Positions 10,759 through 22,747 of a stretch of 64,000 nucleotides of DNA are shown here, piece by piece; the first letter of the stretch is position 1; each line of letters opens with the position of its first letter. Below the pieces are notes generated by a model. The model was given only the letters and a program-made list of their open reading frames with translations, did not search any database and was not told the origin of the DNA. The translations under genes were made by a program, and so were the position numbers. Origin of the DNA: Scleromitrula shiraiana (lineage: Eukaryota > Ascomycota > Leotiomycetes > Helotiales > Sclerotiniaceae); the NCBI GenBank assembly GCA_028455995.1, contig JABELC010000001.1:620001-684000 (forward strand). Direction: 5' to 3'.

Positions 10759-12093
10759 CTATAACTTTGCTCTTCTATCCAACTCCTTGCCAGCAATCTT
10801 AGGCAGAATCGGTACTTTTGGGTGATCTCCTTGCAATTGCAGTCCAGTGATTTGCTCTAATGCTTCGACAGCTTCAAATGCTCTTCCGAGGTGCACTTTG
10901 ATGGTTTGCATGCCCATTCCTTTTGCCGCCTTAAGATTCTCGCCAATGTCATCGAGAAAAAGTATGTCGCTGGCTTCAATCGGAGCAGAGGAGCTGTTGC
11001 GGGCAAACTCTTGGAGTGTGCGAAGAGTGAGTTCGTAAATTTCTGGGGAAGGCTTGCGCAAACGAACATGTGCGGACTATTAGAGTATGGTTTAGTAGAA
11101 GATACCAGAAAAAGGCTAGAATTCGGAAGAATATGTTGAGAATGAAAGTATTGAAATCAGGTGCTAAGTGAAGCGGCGTCACTCACAGAGATGAATACGT
11201 CGAATATTTCAGGGATGAAAGTATGGGAATTAGAGTAAGGATGGTCAGATGGGAAGATGACAGTGTTGGATAGTCCGGCGAGTATATATTTTTGAGAGGC
11301 TTTAAGTTTCTGAAGACAAGGATACATCCTGGTGAAGTGTTAGTTGACGGATTGGAACAGTTGGATGCAGGAGATATTAATCACCAAGGATCTAAGTCTC
11401 GAGAATTATCCATCATAGACCAGAAGAGAGCTTCGCCATCGATCTGAGGAACAGGAGGTATTTCTGCTGGAAGTGATTGTTTTATTCGGACCGAGTTGTA
11501 GAAATCTTTCCAGAATGAGGGATCATGGAGATCCGATGTAAAACCACGGAACCATTCATTGTTCATTTCAAGTTCACCACGTTCGAGACGATGCCTATAG
11601 GTAGTGGTAGTGATTTAGTCAAGTGACCGGAACTCTGGATTGGATTATGGCATGAGAGCTCTTGCAAAACTGAGCATTAAGCCTACCAGAATCCATCTGG
11701 CTTATTTCTAGAAATAGAATAATTAACCCAGCCTGGAGGTATGCCTTTGGATATTTCAAAATCTAGAATTGCTTGCATAGGAGAGAGTACCTGAATGGGT
11801 CAGAGTTTGTCTATAAGAAAAAGGTACACCCAACATATAATACAATGGAAATGGTCAATGGATGAATATTCTTGATAGAACATTATAGAGAAGCAGATAA
11901 GAGCGAGCTCTCACTAGAAGCTTTATGTATCGACTCTCATATAATATTCTCCTGCAAGCATGCGATGTATCGATGGAGCTTCCAAAAGATGGAACTCCAC
12001 CAGTTGTAGCATAACACATTGAAGAAAGGAATTACTGACACAAACTCCTCCTATATCAAACAATATAACTTTCGGCTGCTTTCGTGAAGTCAT
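10759..12093 (-). CDS. HAD-superfamily phosphatase/epoxide-hydrolase-N-type hydrolase
   Basis: Five exons on the minus strand (12093-12040, 11790-11687, 11594-11385, 11328-11187, 11076-10759) keep one frame and give 275 residues. HAD motif I is KVILFDIGGV, where the usual second Asp is Gly, as in ACAD10/EPHX2-like and YihX-like members. The cap region carries FKDFYNSV-type helices and the SAR-like HRLERGELEMNNEWF segment. Motif II is in YILAGLSNT, motif III is the Lys of RKPSPEIYELTL, and motif IV is ILFLDDIGENLKAA with the acidic pair. It therefore belongs to HAD class IA variant 3; the substrate cannot be read from sequence. An in-frame ATG at 12147 would add 18 residues (MSQEDFPIEF...). 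I prefer 12093 because motif I normally sits close to the N-terminus. It is divergent from the F-box gene. Confidence 0.88.
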
Positions 12094-12347
12094 GATAATC
12101 TCTATACTATCCAATACGAATTCAATGGGAAAATCTTCTTGTGACATGAAGAGGAGAACGAGAAGGGTAGATGTTAATCCTTCTTGATCAATGTTTGCCT
12201 CGGCATATATTTCTTATCTTATCAGGATTAGTAATCTATTCTTTTTGACCATCTGGGCCCCAGGGTGCCAATAGACATCACGAACTTTCAAGCATATAAA
12301 CAATTTACAAACTTCCATTCTGCCTCGCCTTAGTCAAGTAATATAAG
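12094..12347. promoter_or_regulatory. Shared divergent promoter, HAD hydrolase / F-box
   Basis: 254 bp between the two start codons. If the upstream ATG of the HAD gene (12147) is used, only 200 bp remain. The stretch must hold both promoters; no defined motif was recognised. Confidence 0.55.
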
Positions 12348-14271
12348 ATGTCCACGAGATATGGGGATGAGGAAGGTATGAGCCCAATGGAGAAAGGGCG
12401 TAACCGCTACCAAAAGAAGAGTTATTCAGGCGCGTTAGAAGCCTTCACAGAAGTAAACATTGTTCTCATGTCTTTATTATTCTTATCACTAACATATTTA
12501 TAGGCCGTGGAGATTAGTACTGGACATATGCTCCTCAATGCTCTTGATCATCGTGCTGCTACATATGAGAAATTGGAGAAGTTACAGTTAGCTCTCAAAG
12601 ATTCAAAAGAGATGCTTGAATTGAAGCCTGAAGTTTCCAAAGTATGGCAAGAATATACCAGTGACTACATTTCATTTAGCTGATGCATATAGGGTTATCT
12701 TAGGTGCGGTAAAGTATTGCAACTTAAGGGCGAGCACAAATTGGCCTTGAAGATATATGAGCGTGGCCTTAAGAAAGTCAAAATTGGCACCGATAAAGAT
12801 CGAGTGGTAAGTCTTCTATGATTCAATATCTGAGGTTGGTTTTACTAATGTATGATTTTAAAGACTCTACAGTCAATGTACAACAAATTGCAGCAATCAC
12901 AAGGACCAAGGAAGACACTAGACCCTCTTTCTTACCTTCCGCTTGAATTGGCACAAATGATTGCGGAGCAGCTTAGTATGCGTGATCGGGTGTAAGTTTG
13001 AGGTGAGCACTCTGTTGTTTTGAGCTAATAAATTTATAGTATCTGCCTTGCTGTCAACAAGTCATGGAAGAAACTGCTAGAATCTTCTCATAAGCTTTGG
13101 ACTACACTAGATACATCACAGGCTAAACGAAATATCTCACAGAAGTCCTTGAGGGCATATTTGAGAAGATCTAACTATTCTGTTGATAAGGCTGTCATAT
13201 CCTTGGGGGCTGGAATCGATGCTCCGAAATTGCAGTACCTTACAAGAACTTGTACGAAGCTTCAACATCTTAAAATATGCGGCAGTGGCCGTATTGGAGA
13301 TACCCTGGTATCAGCACTCCCAACAGCGAAGAATTTGAAAGTTCTGGAAACATCATCGCATTGTGAAATCTCTCTAGATTCTGTATTTGAAGCCTTGAAG
13401 CACATCCAAAGCACTATCGTAGAGGCAGAATTCTTGCATGTTCTACAAGGTCGCCAGTATCGAATGATCAAACTCGAGAGCTTACACAGCTTACGTATTA
13501 AATCTCTACATGGTTTAGTTTTTGTAAGCCAGCCAATGCTTTATCGCCTGTTTCTCAAAGCTGCTACATATTTGTCACTAACAAAGCTTCTAGGACGACT
13601 TACTTGAGTCAATTCCTAATATTCAAACTTTGTCTCTGGAAAGGTGTCACCTTCGAGAGGAAAGTAAAGGATCTTGTAACTTCAAGAAACTGCAAAACTT
13701 AGAGTATCTTGAATTTATGAACGAGCAAGCTAATTCGGAAAGTCTGGAGCTTCCCTCAACTCTCAAACATCTTGTTTTAGACGGAGCTAAGACCCTTTCT
13801 CTTTACGCCACTAGATTCGAACCTCATCTCCCATTGCTCGAAACATTTAGCTGCGAGCAATCTTTCATCAATCCGATTAACATCAAGAAGATAGTAAAAA
13901 ATGCCAAAAACCTCAGGCAATTGCGTTTAGGAGATCGTTCCGTCTATAGTTTCTCCGTTTCGGACGAATACATACCTTGCGAGACTCTCGAGGAGCTATC
14001 ACTCCGAAAATTGACCTACTCTGAGCAGCAAATTATCGACATAACCAAAAATTACCCGAACCTTCAAAAACTCAATGTTTCAAGCACTGCTATCACAGGC
14101 GTTGCAGTTAAGCACTTCGTTCGTCAAGGCATCAAATGGCTTAATCTTGACTTCTGTCAGCGTATGAGTGTAGATGCGGTTGAATATGCTCGCGCTCAGA
14201 ACGTCCATGTGCAATATAACTTTCCGGACGACAGGAGGGGTTTTAGGGATCGTATGGGTGGTGAAATTTAA
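12348..14271 (+). CDS. TPR / F-box / leucine-rich protein, Pof3-like SCF adaptor
   Basis: Six exons (12348-12452, 12504-12641, 12693-12806, 12864-12991, 13040-13523, 13594-14271), all with GT-AG introns and consistent phases, give 548 residues. Residues 1-119 form TPR-like helices (GRNRYQKKSYSGALEAFTEA, then GYLRCGKVLQLKGEHKLALK). An F-box follows at about 138-185 (LDPLSYLPLELAQMIAEQL, then VICLAVNKSWKKLLES). The remaining 350 residues are leucine-rich repeats (LKNLKVLETS-like units; TLEELSLRKLTYSEQQI; LQKLNVSSTAITG). The TPR-F-box-LRR order is that of S. pombe Pof3, an SCF ubiquitin-ligase substrate adaptor linked to telomere and genome maintenance. Domain order is seen; orthology and substrates are inferred. 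Confidence 0.9.
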
Positions 14272-14787
14272 CAGACACAGGCGAACAAGTCAATGTGTTG
14301 GGTAGTACCATGAAATAATGTATGAATATAGAACTATAGTCAGCGTTAGAGACAAACAGGAAATGTATCACGCTCGAAGGATATTATATCCTTATACCGT
14401 GTATTTGAACGACAATAAGCTATGATTTTCAAGTTGAGAAGAACATTTACAGACTAATATGGTGAATAAGTTGATACTCTAGCACTCTAACACATTCATG
14501 TATATAGGACTGATTCGTACTTGCACATCTCAAGAAGGCCTAATCGCACTCTATACTTCGCCAGCACATCTTCTCAGCAGCCGAGTAGGTATTTGCTAAG
14601 GAGTAGACCTTCTCACCGATATACAACGAATGGGCCACGTAAAAAGTTTGGCTCAAAATAACATCAATGATCTATGTTAAACCATGAAAATTCCATGTCT
14701 TCCAAAAATCCACACAATGATATCCTCCCATGCTCCCAAAACGCCACAATTATCGTTCCAAACACACTTCCTCCTCCTCCTCCTCCA
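14272..14787. other. Convergent 3' region, F-box / BET3
   Basis: 516 bp between two converging genes; it should hold both 3' UTRs. Contains a short CCTCCT run at 14766-14790. The open frame at 14674-14988 overlaps BET3 antisense and is rejected. Confidence 0.45.
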
Positions 14788-15544
14788 TTAATCATCATCC
14801 ATTGGCATCTCATCATCAATATATCTCACCAGGGTAATCCTCATCTCGGTCGAATCATGCCCCCTCAAAACATCACTAATGAAATGTGCCTCCACCTGCA
14901 TTTGTACCATCTCCAATGCACCCCTCAATACTCCACAAAATATGTTCGAATACCACAATTCATCCTGCGCTCTTCCATCATCTGGTAACTCAACAAAATC
15001 CGCCAAAGGATTCTCCTCAAATATCAGGGAGAATTGCTTATTATCGCTCGTCCAATTCGACACCGCTGGCGTAATATTCAGAAATATCTTAAATCCGACC
15101 TAATACCCTCCAATTAGTAGATATTCCCAGGACATCCACTACCAGTACCAAAGGACAAAATACTTTAGAAATCATCTCTGCAGTTTCCCTGAAATTTGAA
15201 CATCTTCTCATGGTATTCGATTTGGCAAGATAGTCTTCGATCAATCGTAACCCAATATTATATCCCATCTTGTCGAGTTGTTTGTTGACCTCCACATAAT
15301 CACTCTCGTAGTCTTTACATAGCTGTGCGACTATAGTACCATATGTGAGAGTGACCAGTTCGGCGTTCACTTTATCTACTCGACTTCTAAACACTCGTGA
15401 GTACTATGTTTGGTTGGAGCTTCGTCTGTCTGCTGTACTTACTTCCATACCCTGAGATGCGCATTAGTACAGAAACATTGAATTTGGTAATATAGATGAG
15501 ATTACTTACTCTTCACCCATTCGCGCAGCTTTGTTAGAAGCCAT
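14788..15544 (-). CDS. BET3: TRAPP complex subunit BET3 (TRAPPC3)
   Basis: Four exons: 15544-15510, a 9-nt micro-exon 15451-15443, 15386-15164 and 15099-14788; 192 residues. Without the micro-exon the N-terminus cannot be joined in frame; with it the protein reads MGEEVWKSRVDK, then the family core AELVTLTYGTIVAQLCKDY, VNKQLDKMGYNIGLRLIEDY, RCSNFRETAEMISK, VGFKIFLNITP, ENPLADFVELPDD and CGVLRGALEMVQMQVEAHF. These are hallmark BET3 segments, including the Cys of RRCSNFRE that corresponds to the acylated cysteine of the family. BET3 is an essential core subunit of TRAPP complexes, the Rab1/Ypt1 exchange factor for ER-Golgi tethering. The C-terminus is acidic (DDEMPMDDD). It is divergent from the U5 snRNP gene. 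Confidence 0.95.
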
Positions 15545-15816
15545 TATTAAATGCTTCTTTTGTTTTTCTTGTCTTGTATTAATCTCCCTATGATTTGTTC
15601 TTTAAGATCCATCTACCATACTCAATCGTGGAGTGAGAGCAATGCCACGCCGGAATACGCGGCCGCATACTAGCGCATTTACCTCAAAATTCATAGATAG
15701 CTCGATTTCCATGCAATATCTCCTCAAGTAATAAGAATTGTCGCGCGACTATTACAAATCTATTCGGTATTCCTACCATACGACGTGTAATTTGACAAGA
15801 ATCATAAGTTGGAACC
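15545..15816. promoter_or_regulatory. Shared divergent promoter, BET3 / SNRNP40-like
   Basis: 272 bp separate the two start codons. A GC-richer patch (GCCACGCCGGAATACGCGGCCGC, 15642-15664) stands out against the AT-rich flanks and could be a factor site; this is inference only. Confidence 0.55.
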
Positions 15817-17054
15817 ATGGCTTCCGAAAAACGTCTAGCTTCTGACGATTTCGGCTCGTCGCAAATGGTGGTGAAGAGGCAGAATCTGGGAAACAACAGC
15901 AAGGCTTTAGCTACTACAAATGGTTCGGCAGGAAGTGGAGCTCTCATACAAGCAGTATGTATAGATCTGTGGTTATAGAAATGGGAATTGGAATTTGTGC
16001 TAATGATGGAGGTATAGGTTCCGCGAACCAGTGGATTGCAAGCTCCATTAATGCAACTTACGGGTCACTCAGGAGAGATTTTTGCAGCTAAATTCGATCC
16101 AAATGGAAATTATATTGCTTCGGGGTCAATGGATAGATCGATTAGTGAGTGGATTTTGGGTCTTGACTATTAAAACCATTCGCTGATATTTGGTAGACCT
16201 TTGGAGGACGTACGGAGACTGCGAAAACTATGGAACATTGACGGGACATAAGGGCGCAATTTTAGATTTACAATGGTCGCGGGACTCTAGAGCACTGTTT
16301 TCTGCATCCGCAGATATGCATCTGGCTAGTTGGGACTTGGAGACTGGTACCAGGATACGGAGACATGTTGGGCATGAGGAGGTCATCAATTGCATGGATA
16401 TCAGCAAGAGAGGTGAAGAGCTTCTCATAAGTGGATCGGATGATGGATATATAGGTATTTGGGATCCTAGGACGAAATCTGCCATCGACTTTATCCCTAC
16501 CGAGTTCCCCGTTACCGCTGTCGCATTGTCTGAAGCTGGGAATGAGTTATATTCTGGTGGAATAGATAATGATATTAAGGTGTGGGATATGAGGAGAAAG
16601 GCTGTGGTTTATTCTATGCTTGGCCACAACGATACTATTACCTCACTTCGCATTTCACCGGATTCTCAAACGTTATTATCGAATTCCATGGACTCTACGG
16701 TTCGAACATGGGATATAAGACCTTTTGCACCTACTGAGCGACATATTCGAACATTTGATGGTGCCCCTTCAGGAATGGAGAAGAATCTCATTCGAGCAAG
16801 TTGGGATGTTACTGGGAAGAAGATTGCTACTGGCTCTGGAGATGGTACAACCGTGATTTGGAATAGTGAGACGGGCAAACTTTTATACAAGTTGCCTGGA
16901 CATAAAGGAACTGTTAACTGTGCCGAATTATCTCCAGCTAATGACCCTATAAGTAAGACTTCCTATCTCAATCCACGTAACAGCGTTGCTAACAGACCTT
17001 TTAGTCCTCTCCGCTTCTTCTGATCGAACAATGCTGTTGGGAGAATTAAAGTGA
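15817..17054 (+). CDS. U5 snRNP WD40 protein (SNRNP40 / Spf38)
   Basis: Four exons (15817-15954, 16018-16144, 16197-16952, 17005-17054), 356 residues. After a disordered N-terminus with KRQN comes LQAPLMQLTGHSGEIFAAKF and seven WD40 blades. Segments matching the U5-40K family include YGDCENYGTLTGHKGA, SGGIDNDIKVWDMRRK, NSMDSTVRTWDIRPFAPTER, EKNLIRASWDVTGKKIATGS and LYKLPGHKGTVN. For the last intron I chose the acceptor at 17004, because the product then ends DPIILSASSDRTMLLGELK, the expected final blade. An earlier AG at 16996 keeps an open frame by a less family-like route. The protein is a stable U5 snRNP component next to Prp8 and Brr2 in the spliceosome. Confidence 0.95.
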
Positions 17055-18029
17055 ACTGATACGATGTCAACGTATTGACAATACCATGATACCCCAACCA
17101 AACGTCTTTTCCCAAAAAGAACTCGTATTCACGAGGCAGCACTACTTATAGAGAGTCAAGACGGAACTTGGACTCGGACTCTTTCTGCAAAAATAGTTCG
17201 GAATCGTAAGGCGTTTATAGGATGGATGGATATAACAAGCTGTTATAAATGTTTTAGATCAACGGCACGGTATAAAATTGATACTGAGCGCTCAAGAAAA
17301 GGGGTTATTGTATACTGTAATTTTTCTAGAAACTGAGAATGTACAGTAGTACTTACTGTAGTAGACATTTTTTACCCCTCATATCATAAAAACTCCGATG
17401 GCAGTACAGTACTATATATTTGGTTCATGCCACGCAATCAATATAGTGATGGTCGGAGAGGATCTGCAATCTGCAATCTGCAATCTGAAATTTTGTTATG
17501 GAGCGGCTGAGGTGTGGAGGTTATGTGATGATGTACTTACCGCCGGTTATTGTACTGTAAAATCATGACGGTACTAGATGTTGTAGCAAATATTTATCAT
17601 CGGTCTAAACCAATGACTTTTGTATGACAATCTGTACCTATAGATAGATATTTTATAGCTTATATCTGCGCTTTTCAACTCGAGATGTGTACAAATACAG
17701 CACCATGAATTCGTCTGTTTGTATGTACATACTCCATATAACTTACTAATAATAATATAATTATTATTATTAGTTCTATCAATGCAGCGCGGTTAATTAC
17801 CCCGATACCCTCCCACCTATGCAGGTGCTATACCGCATCAAATTTTCATTGGTGGATCCTCAACTTCATCTGAAACAAGCTTAATCTCTGAAGCATTCAT
17901 CTGGAACTTAATATGTTTGGAATCCCTCGACGAGAAAAGAAGTGATGAAAGCTCAATTCTTGGACTACAGTACTCTGTATAGTATGTGAAATTGTTGAAT
18001 TGATGAATCGAATTAATTTAGGACAAGAT

Positions 18030-18100
18030 AAGAAAAGAAAAGAAAAGAAAAGAAAAGAAAAGAAAAGAAAAGAAAAGAAAAGAAAAGAAAAGAAAAGAAA
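18030..18100. repeat. (AAAAG)n microsatellite
   Basis: About 14 uninterrupted copies of the pentamer. On the minus strand it produces a run of Phe/Ser codons in a spurious open frame. Confidence 0.95.
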
Positions 18101-18455
18101 TGGGGGTCTAACATTGGGATCCTTGATTTTCCAAAGGAATTGTGATGAAGAGAATGAATGAGTGGGTGAGTAAAGGTATGTTATCACATCACAATATTGG
18201 TAGGTACACTACTATCTATACATTCTGTACTTGTCACAACTTCAACTTTTTTAGTTGGCACAAATTATACTAGAGTACTCTTATTTGTTTAAATTTATAT
18301 TTTGTATTTTTGTACCCATGTTCTTTTCCCCATGAAACAAGGCTCTGCTTCAAGGGCGGCTAGCTAATTCACTCTATTCACTCTATTCACTCTACTCACT
18401 TAGTTATTATTACTTCACTCTACTTTCTCTCTTGAGCTTCAACTTTTTGTCTCGT

Positions 18456-18456
<1 letters not shown>

Positions 18457-18487
<31 letters not shown>

Positions 18488-18562
18488 GTTATTATAATAG
18501 TATCCTTTCTTTTCAGGTCAATTTACTCACTCACTCACTCACTCACTCACTCACTCACTCAT
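18457..18562. repeat. (ATT)n and (ACTC)n microsatellites
   Basis: An ATT array at 18457-18496 with one interruption, then 30 bp of other sequence, then about eight copies of ACTC to 18562. Confidence 0.9.
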
Positions 18563-19253
18563 ACTATCCTAGAGTTATTTTTTTCTTTTATTTGTTCTCA
18601 TACTTCAAGGCTTTGACGTCCGTGAGCTGAGTTATCCGTCTTTTCTTACCTTTCTTACATCTTCAAACCCATTAGTGTACAAAATTTGAAGGAGCCATTC
18701 AACATTTGAATCGTTCTTGAGACTCAATTCGTAGAGCGAGAGTTCTCTCCGGCGTTTCGTATTCTTCTCTCACTCGTCATTCTCTTGGTCATTTCTTGGT
18801 CTTTGCGTTTTCTATCTATTTTTTTATACGCCTATATACAACTTGCATTGTTACTATACTATATTGTATCATACAACTACAGCTTTCCATACATATATCC
18901 TGCAGGATTATAGTTTGTTTGTTTGATCCGTTACTTTTATTTGCTTGGATATCCTGTCGATTGGTGGATCTCTCCGATCTGCGAACGATTTCTAGCCTTT
19001 CGATTCTGGCCACCGACCAACGGACGGATTTGCTGGCTGGCTAGCTGTTTAATTGCGATATTTTGACCTTTCATTCGACCTCATGTCTTGAAGTCATATC
19101 AATAAAAGGTCTTGTTGACAGACCACCTTCTCGCCGCTGAAGAAAACACATCGTGGGGGCGTTGAGGATTAGATCATTAATAAGAAGTTGGTCATTCTTT
19201 CGCAGGATTACTTCAATTGAACTACTCGACACAATTCGCGCAATCGAAACACG

Positions 19254-20619
19254 ATGCCTCCTTCACAACAAAATGACCATAGGCACCTGCCTTCCACGGA
19301 ATCTGCTAGGATACGTCAATCGAGGTTGGAAGATATTCGAGGGGGATTACAATCGCTATTTTCCGGACGATCTAGTGTTGGAGGGACCAGGAGTTCTTCA
19401 CCAGGAAGTCCTAAAGCGCCGCGTCTAGTTGGTCTTGGCAGTCTGCCATCAACTCGAATTATAATACCAGGTTTAAATTCTAATCGCACTTCAACACGAC
19501 GAAGTTCTATCTCGAATTCGCCGGTTTCACCTCGACATGAAACGCTTTCTTCACCTCCTCCTTTTACATCTCGCCCCGCCAGCCGGTTCTCTCAACTAAC
19601 ACAAATGCCTCTTGTTTCGACGATTCCACCTCAAGTACAGCGACGTTCAGATCGGAGATTTGTTAGTGTGGATCCTGCTGAACAGCATTTGGCTGATTTG
19701 GCAGATACTGGGAGGAGGAGGAGGAGAAGAAGGAGGAATTCCAATAATCGACAGTCGAGTTGGCCCAGCATTCGAAATAAAAAAATACGCGCGAAGATAA
19801 TTAGTTCATTTTTATCTGGACTTGTGCGTATTTTCACTCCCCCAATTACATCTTCAACTATTTCTAACGTTTATTTTAATTTGATTTTAGTTTCTAGCTC
19901 TAATACTTACAATATGTATGTTATTTATGTTGACAAAATTCATATTTACGTAACCACTGACAAATATTTAGATCTCGCACTAGCACTATCGGACAAAAAT
20001 GAAAGCCAAGAATTTCACGTCCTATTAATTTTGATCATCCTAGTCATAACCATCTTCTTCTGTCATTCTCTCATTCGTCTTTGCATGATGATTATAAATC
20101 CACCGGCCGAGGAAGACCCATCTCGTCAGCGTTTGCCATCAATGGTTGGACCGGGTGGCTACGCAGAAACGTCGGTTCCCATACCTGTTGCGCTTGCTAG
20201 AGATGAGGAGGCCGCTGGTATCGAGAGTGAAGCTACGAAAATCCCACCGCCGGCTTATGGCTTGTGGAGGGAATCAGTGGTATGTTTTACTTTTCTTCTT
20301 CTCACGTGCCTGAGGGATAGTAACCTAACGCCAATTATAGAGAGTCGATCCCAATAGAATATATTGGCAACGAAACGAAGCAGCTTTAAATAGGACGGTG
20401 TCGAGATTATCGGAGCGCACGACGACTACGGCTAATAGACCTCCGTCTTATATCTCGGATGATGGAATCGATTATGTGGTTGAGGCGGAACCGAGATTAA
20501 TGACCGGTTCTGGAAATGGATCTGGATCTGGATCTGGGGTCAGGAGTGTTGCGGTGGATGAATTACTTCCTCCTGATCCGGCGGAAAGATCTTCAGAATG
20601 GCCTAGGGTGAGGTCGTGA
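19254..20619 (+). CDS. Two-pass membrane protein with disordered, Arg-rich N-terminus
   Basis: Four exons (19254-19823, a 25-nt exon 19891-19915, 19972-20279, 20341-20619) give 393 residues. The N-terminal 150 residues are Ser/Pro/Arg-rich and disordered and end in eight consecutive Arg (an AGG/AGA microsatellite). After KKIRAKIISSFLSGL two hydrophobic segments follow: the first, FLALILTIYLALAL, is assembled from exon 2 and the start of exon 3, and the second is HVLLILIILVITIFF. They are separated by a short DKNESQEF loop. The C-terminal half has PPPAYGLWRESVRVDPNRIYW and PPSYISDDGIDYV, PPxY-like motifs that commonly bind WW domains of Rsp5-type ubiquitin ligases or arrestin partners. A Gly/Ser repeat (GSGNGSGSGSG) follows. 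It resembles unnamed proline-rich membrane proteins of filamentous ascomycetes. Function is unknown; the PPxY role is inferred. Confidence 0.82.
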
Positions 20620-22709
20620 GAGATCTTTTTGGTTGGTTAGGTGATTTGATTTGGTATATACGATATCAAAAGCCTTTCGATAAGTGGGGAAAGATAGAGT
20701 GCCTTGATGGTTACTCGTTCGGAAAACAGATAGATATATATATTCTACATATTTGAAAATATATATTGGAGCTGGGTGGGATTCTTTAAAGGCGCTTGGC
20801 TACTTGCTTTTCTTGGAGGAATTTTGTCAATGAATTGCATGAGCGATTTGCATGGTATGGTATGATATGGTATGGTATGGTATGGTATTTGGAGTTTTGG
20901 GATTGGGGGTGAGGAAATAGGTCATTTTATGACATGTATTGTGTTGGGGTTTCTTTGGATTTTCTTGTCTTGTCTAATCTAATCTGATATAAAAGATTTG
21001 ATTTTGATTTTGATTTTGATTTTGGTTTTGGGTGTGGAAGTGTGGGAAAGGAGGGAAGGGAGGGAAGAAAGATAGGGAGGGGATGTTTGTGTGTCAAGGT
21101 TTCGGTGCCTATATGATGTTGTACATACTACATTCATCGCCATTTTGTATCGACTGTTCCAGAGAGAGAAGAAGAAGAAGAAGAGGCAGACGGGGAAGTA
21201 GATGGGTGCATCTGGTAGATGAATGGAGCGAAGAAAGTCACCTCCCTCCAGTCTACTAGTAGGGCTCCTCGAGTAACAGTATAGTACAACAGTAAGGGAG
21301 GCTGCTGGGTGTCTAGCTAGGGAGGGGTACTGTGTTCGAATTACATACAGTGTACAGTGCTGTGTAGATAGTTCCTCATTCGCACTCGCAGTTAAATAGA
21401 TATATACGGTACGGTACGGTATGTGATGTGATATGATATGATGTGATGTGATTTACTTATTCGAGCCATTTACATGTTGAATATCCGTTTTTTTTTAAAA
21501 AAAAAAAAAATATATATATATATGATTCTATGGCAATGTTGATAACGTGCGGAGGACCTAGGTAGATAGATAATCAAATCAAATCAAATCAAATCAAATC
21601 AAATTGGCATTCTGTATTCTGTATTCTGAGGTGCTTGGACGTAACTTAGGTACTATACTCGAGTAGGGTAGTATGATTTGTTTTAAATTACTGTCACGGT
21701 GCCTCTTCTCCCTTACGTGAATGATTTCGCTTTGTTAATACTAGTACTAGTAACTTACTTGAAAGCGCTCAAGTTGGCCAAAAACTTGAAATATATAGAG
21801 ACTCGGAGTAGAATTAATAATGGATAATGGATAAGTTGTTACCTTTTTTTGTGATAGTGGATGGTTTATTATAGAGGGTCATGGTTATAGTCTAATCGAG
21901 TTTAGAATTGTATGAGGATACTAGTATGATGTGGAATTTTGTATAATATACTACTAGTAACTTGAATATCCGAGTCACTTGTATAATATTGTTAAAAGAT
22001 TTTTTAAAAAAGTTAAATTAATTGAATCGAGTACAACTTATTGATATTTAATTTTTATATTATTAAATTTTGTATGATTATATAATCATTATTTAAAACA
22101 ATATATATTAAGATTAAAGAGTACTAGTAGTACTAGTAGTATATAATTTTTAATTTGAATTAGTTTTTAGTGTTTATTTTTTTTGATTTGATCCATTATT
22201 TTGTACGTGTTTTTTCGCTAAAGCACTCTAATCAATTAATTAATTAATTAATCAATCAATCACTCACTTATCACCTAGCAGGCAATCTTAACCTGGGGTA
22301 AAATCTAAGCCATACCATACCATGTCATACCATACCATATCATACCATGCCCTGACGGTCCTCCCTCAGTTGGGGGCTATCGAAATTGAATTAATTTTCT
22401 ACGTGCCGTTTTCGAGTTTTTAATTCTAATTTGTTTTCTCTATTTGTAGGGTTTCCGAGAGGAGTGTATATGTATGGAGGTCTGGAGGTATGTATGTATG
22501 GTATGTATGGTATGGGTGTTGATATGAATATCACAGTGTGCGATACCCGGGGATGATATGAGAAGCGCATCAGCGAAACAGTTAGTTGTGATTAGAGGGA
22601 ACACTATTTTTTTTTAGGACTTGCTCGGTTGGAGGAAAAGATGAAATGAATCGTGGCGTGGGAAATTGAGGTGTCCGTATCGTATCGTACTATCGACTCG
22701 AACTCGTGG

Positions 22710-22747
22710 GTGGATGGATGGATGGATGGATGGATGGATGGATGGAT
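22710..22747. repeat. (GGAT)n microsatellite
   Basis: About nine tandem copies of the tetramer. The same unit recurs at 26889-26911 and 56470-56503, and in longer compound form at 56946-57067. Confidence 0.9.

Larger units (their letters stand above)
17055..19253. other. Gene-free, microsatellite-rich stretch and long 5' UTR
   Basis: 2.2 kb without a supported gene. It contains triplicated GCAATCT near 17467-17487, an (AAAAG)n array at 18030-18100, (ATT)n at 18457-18496 and (ACTC)n around 18525-18560. The last 500 bp are pyrimidine-rich (TCTCTC, TTCTT runs) and probably include a long 5' UTR of the membrane-protein gene at 19254. Open frames at 18796 and 19153 overlap this leader and show no domain. 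Confidence 0.45.

Noticed and set aside
14674..15103. Plus-strand frames over the BET3 gene
   Set aside because: Antisense shadows of BET3 exon 4; no motif.
17897..18187. Open frame with repeated FLFFS, resembling membrane spans
   Set aside because: Translation of the (AAAAG)n microsatellite on the opposite strand.
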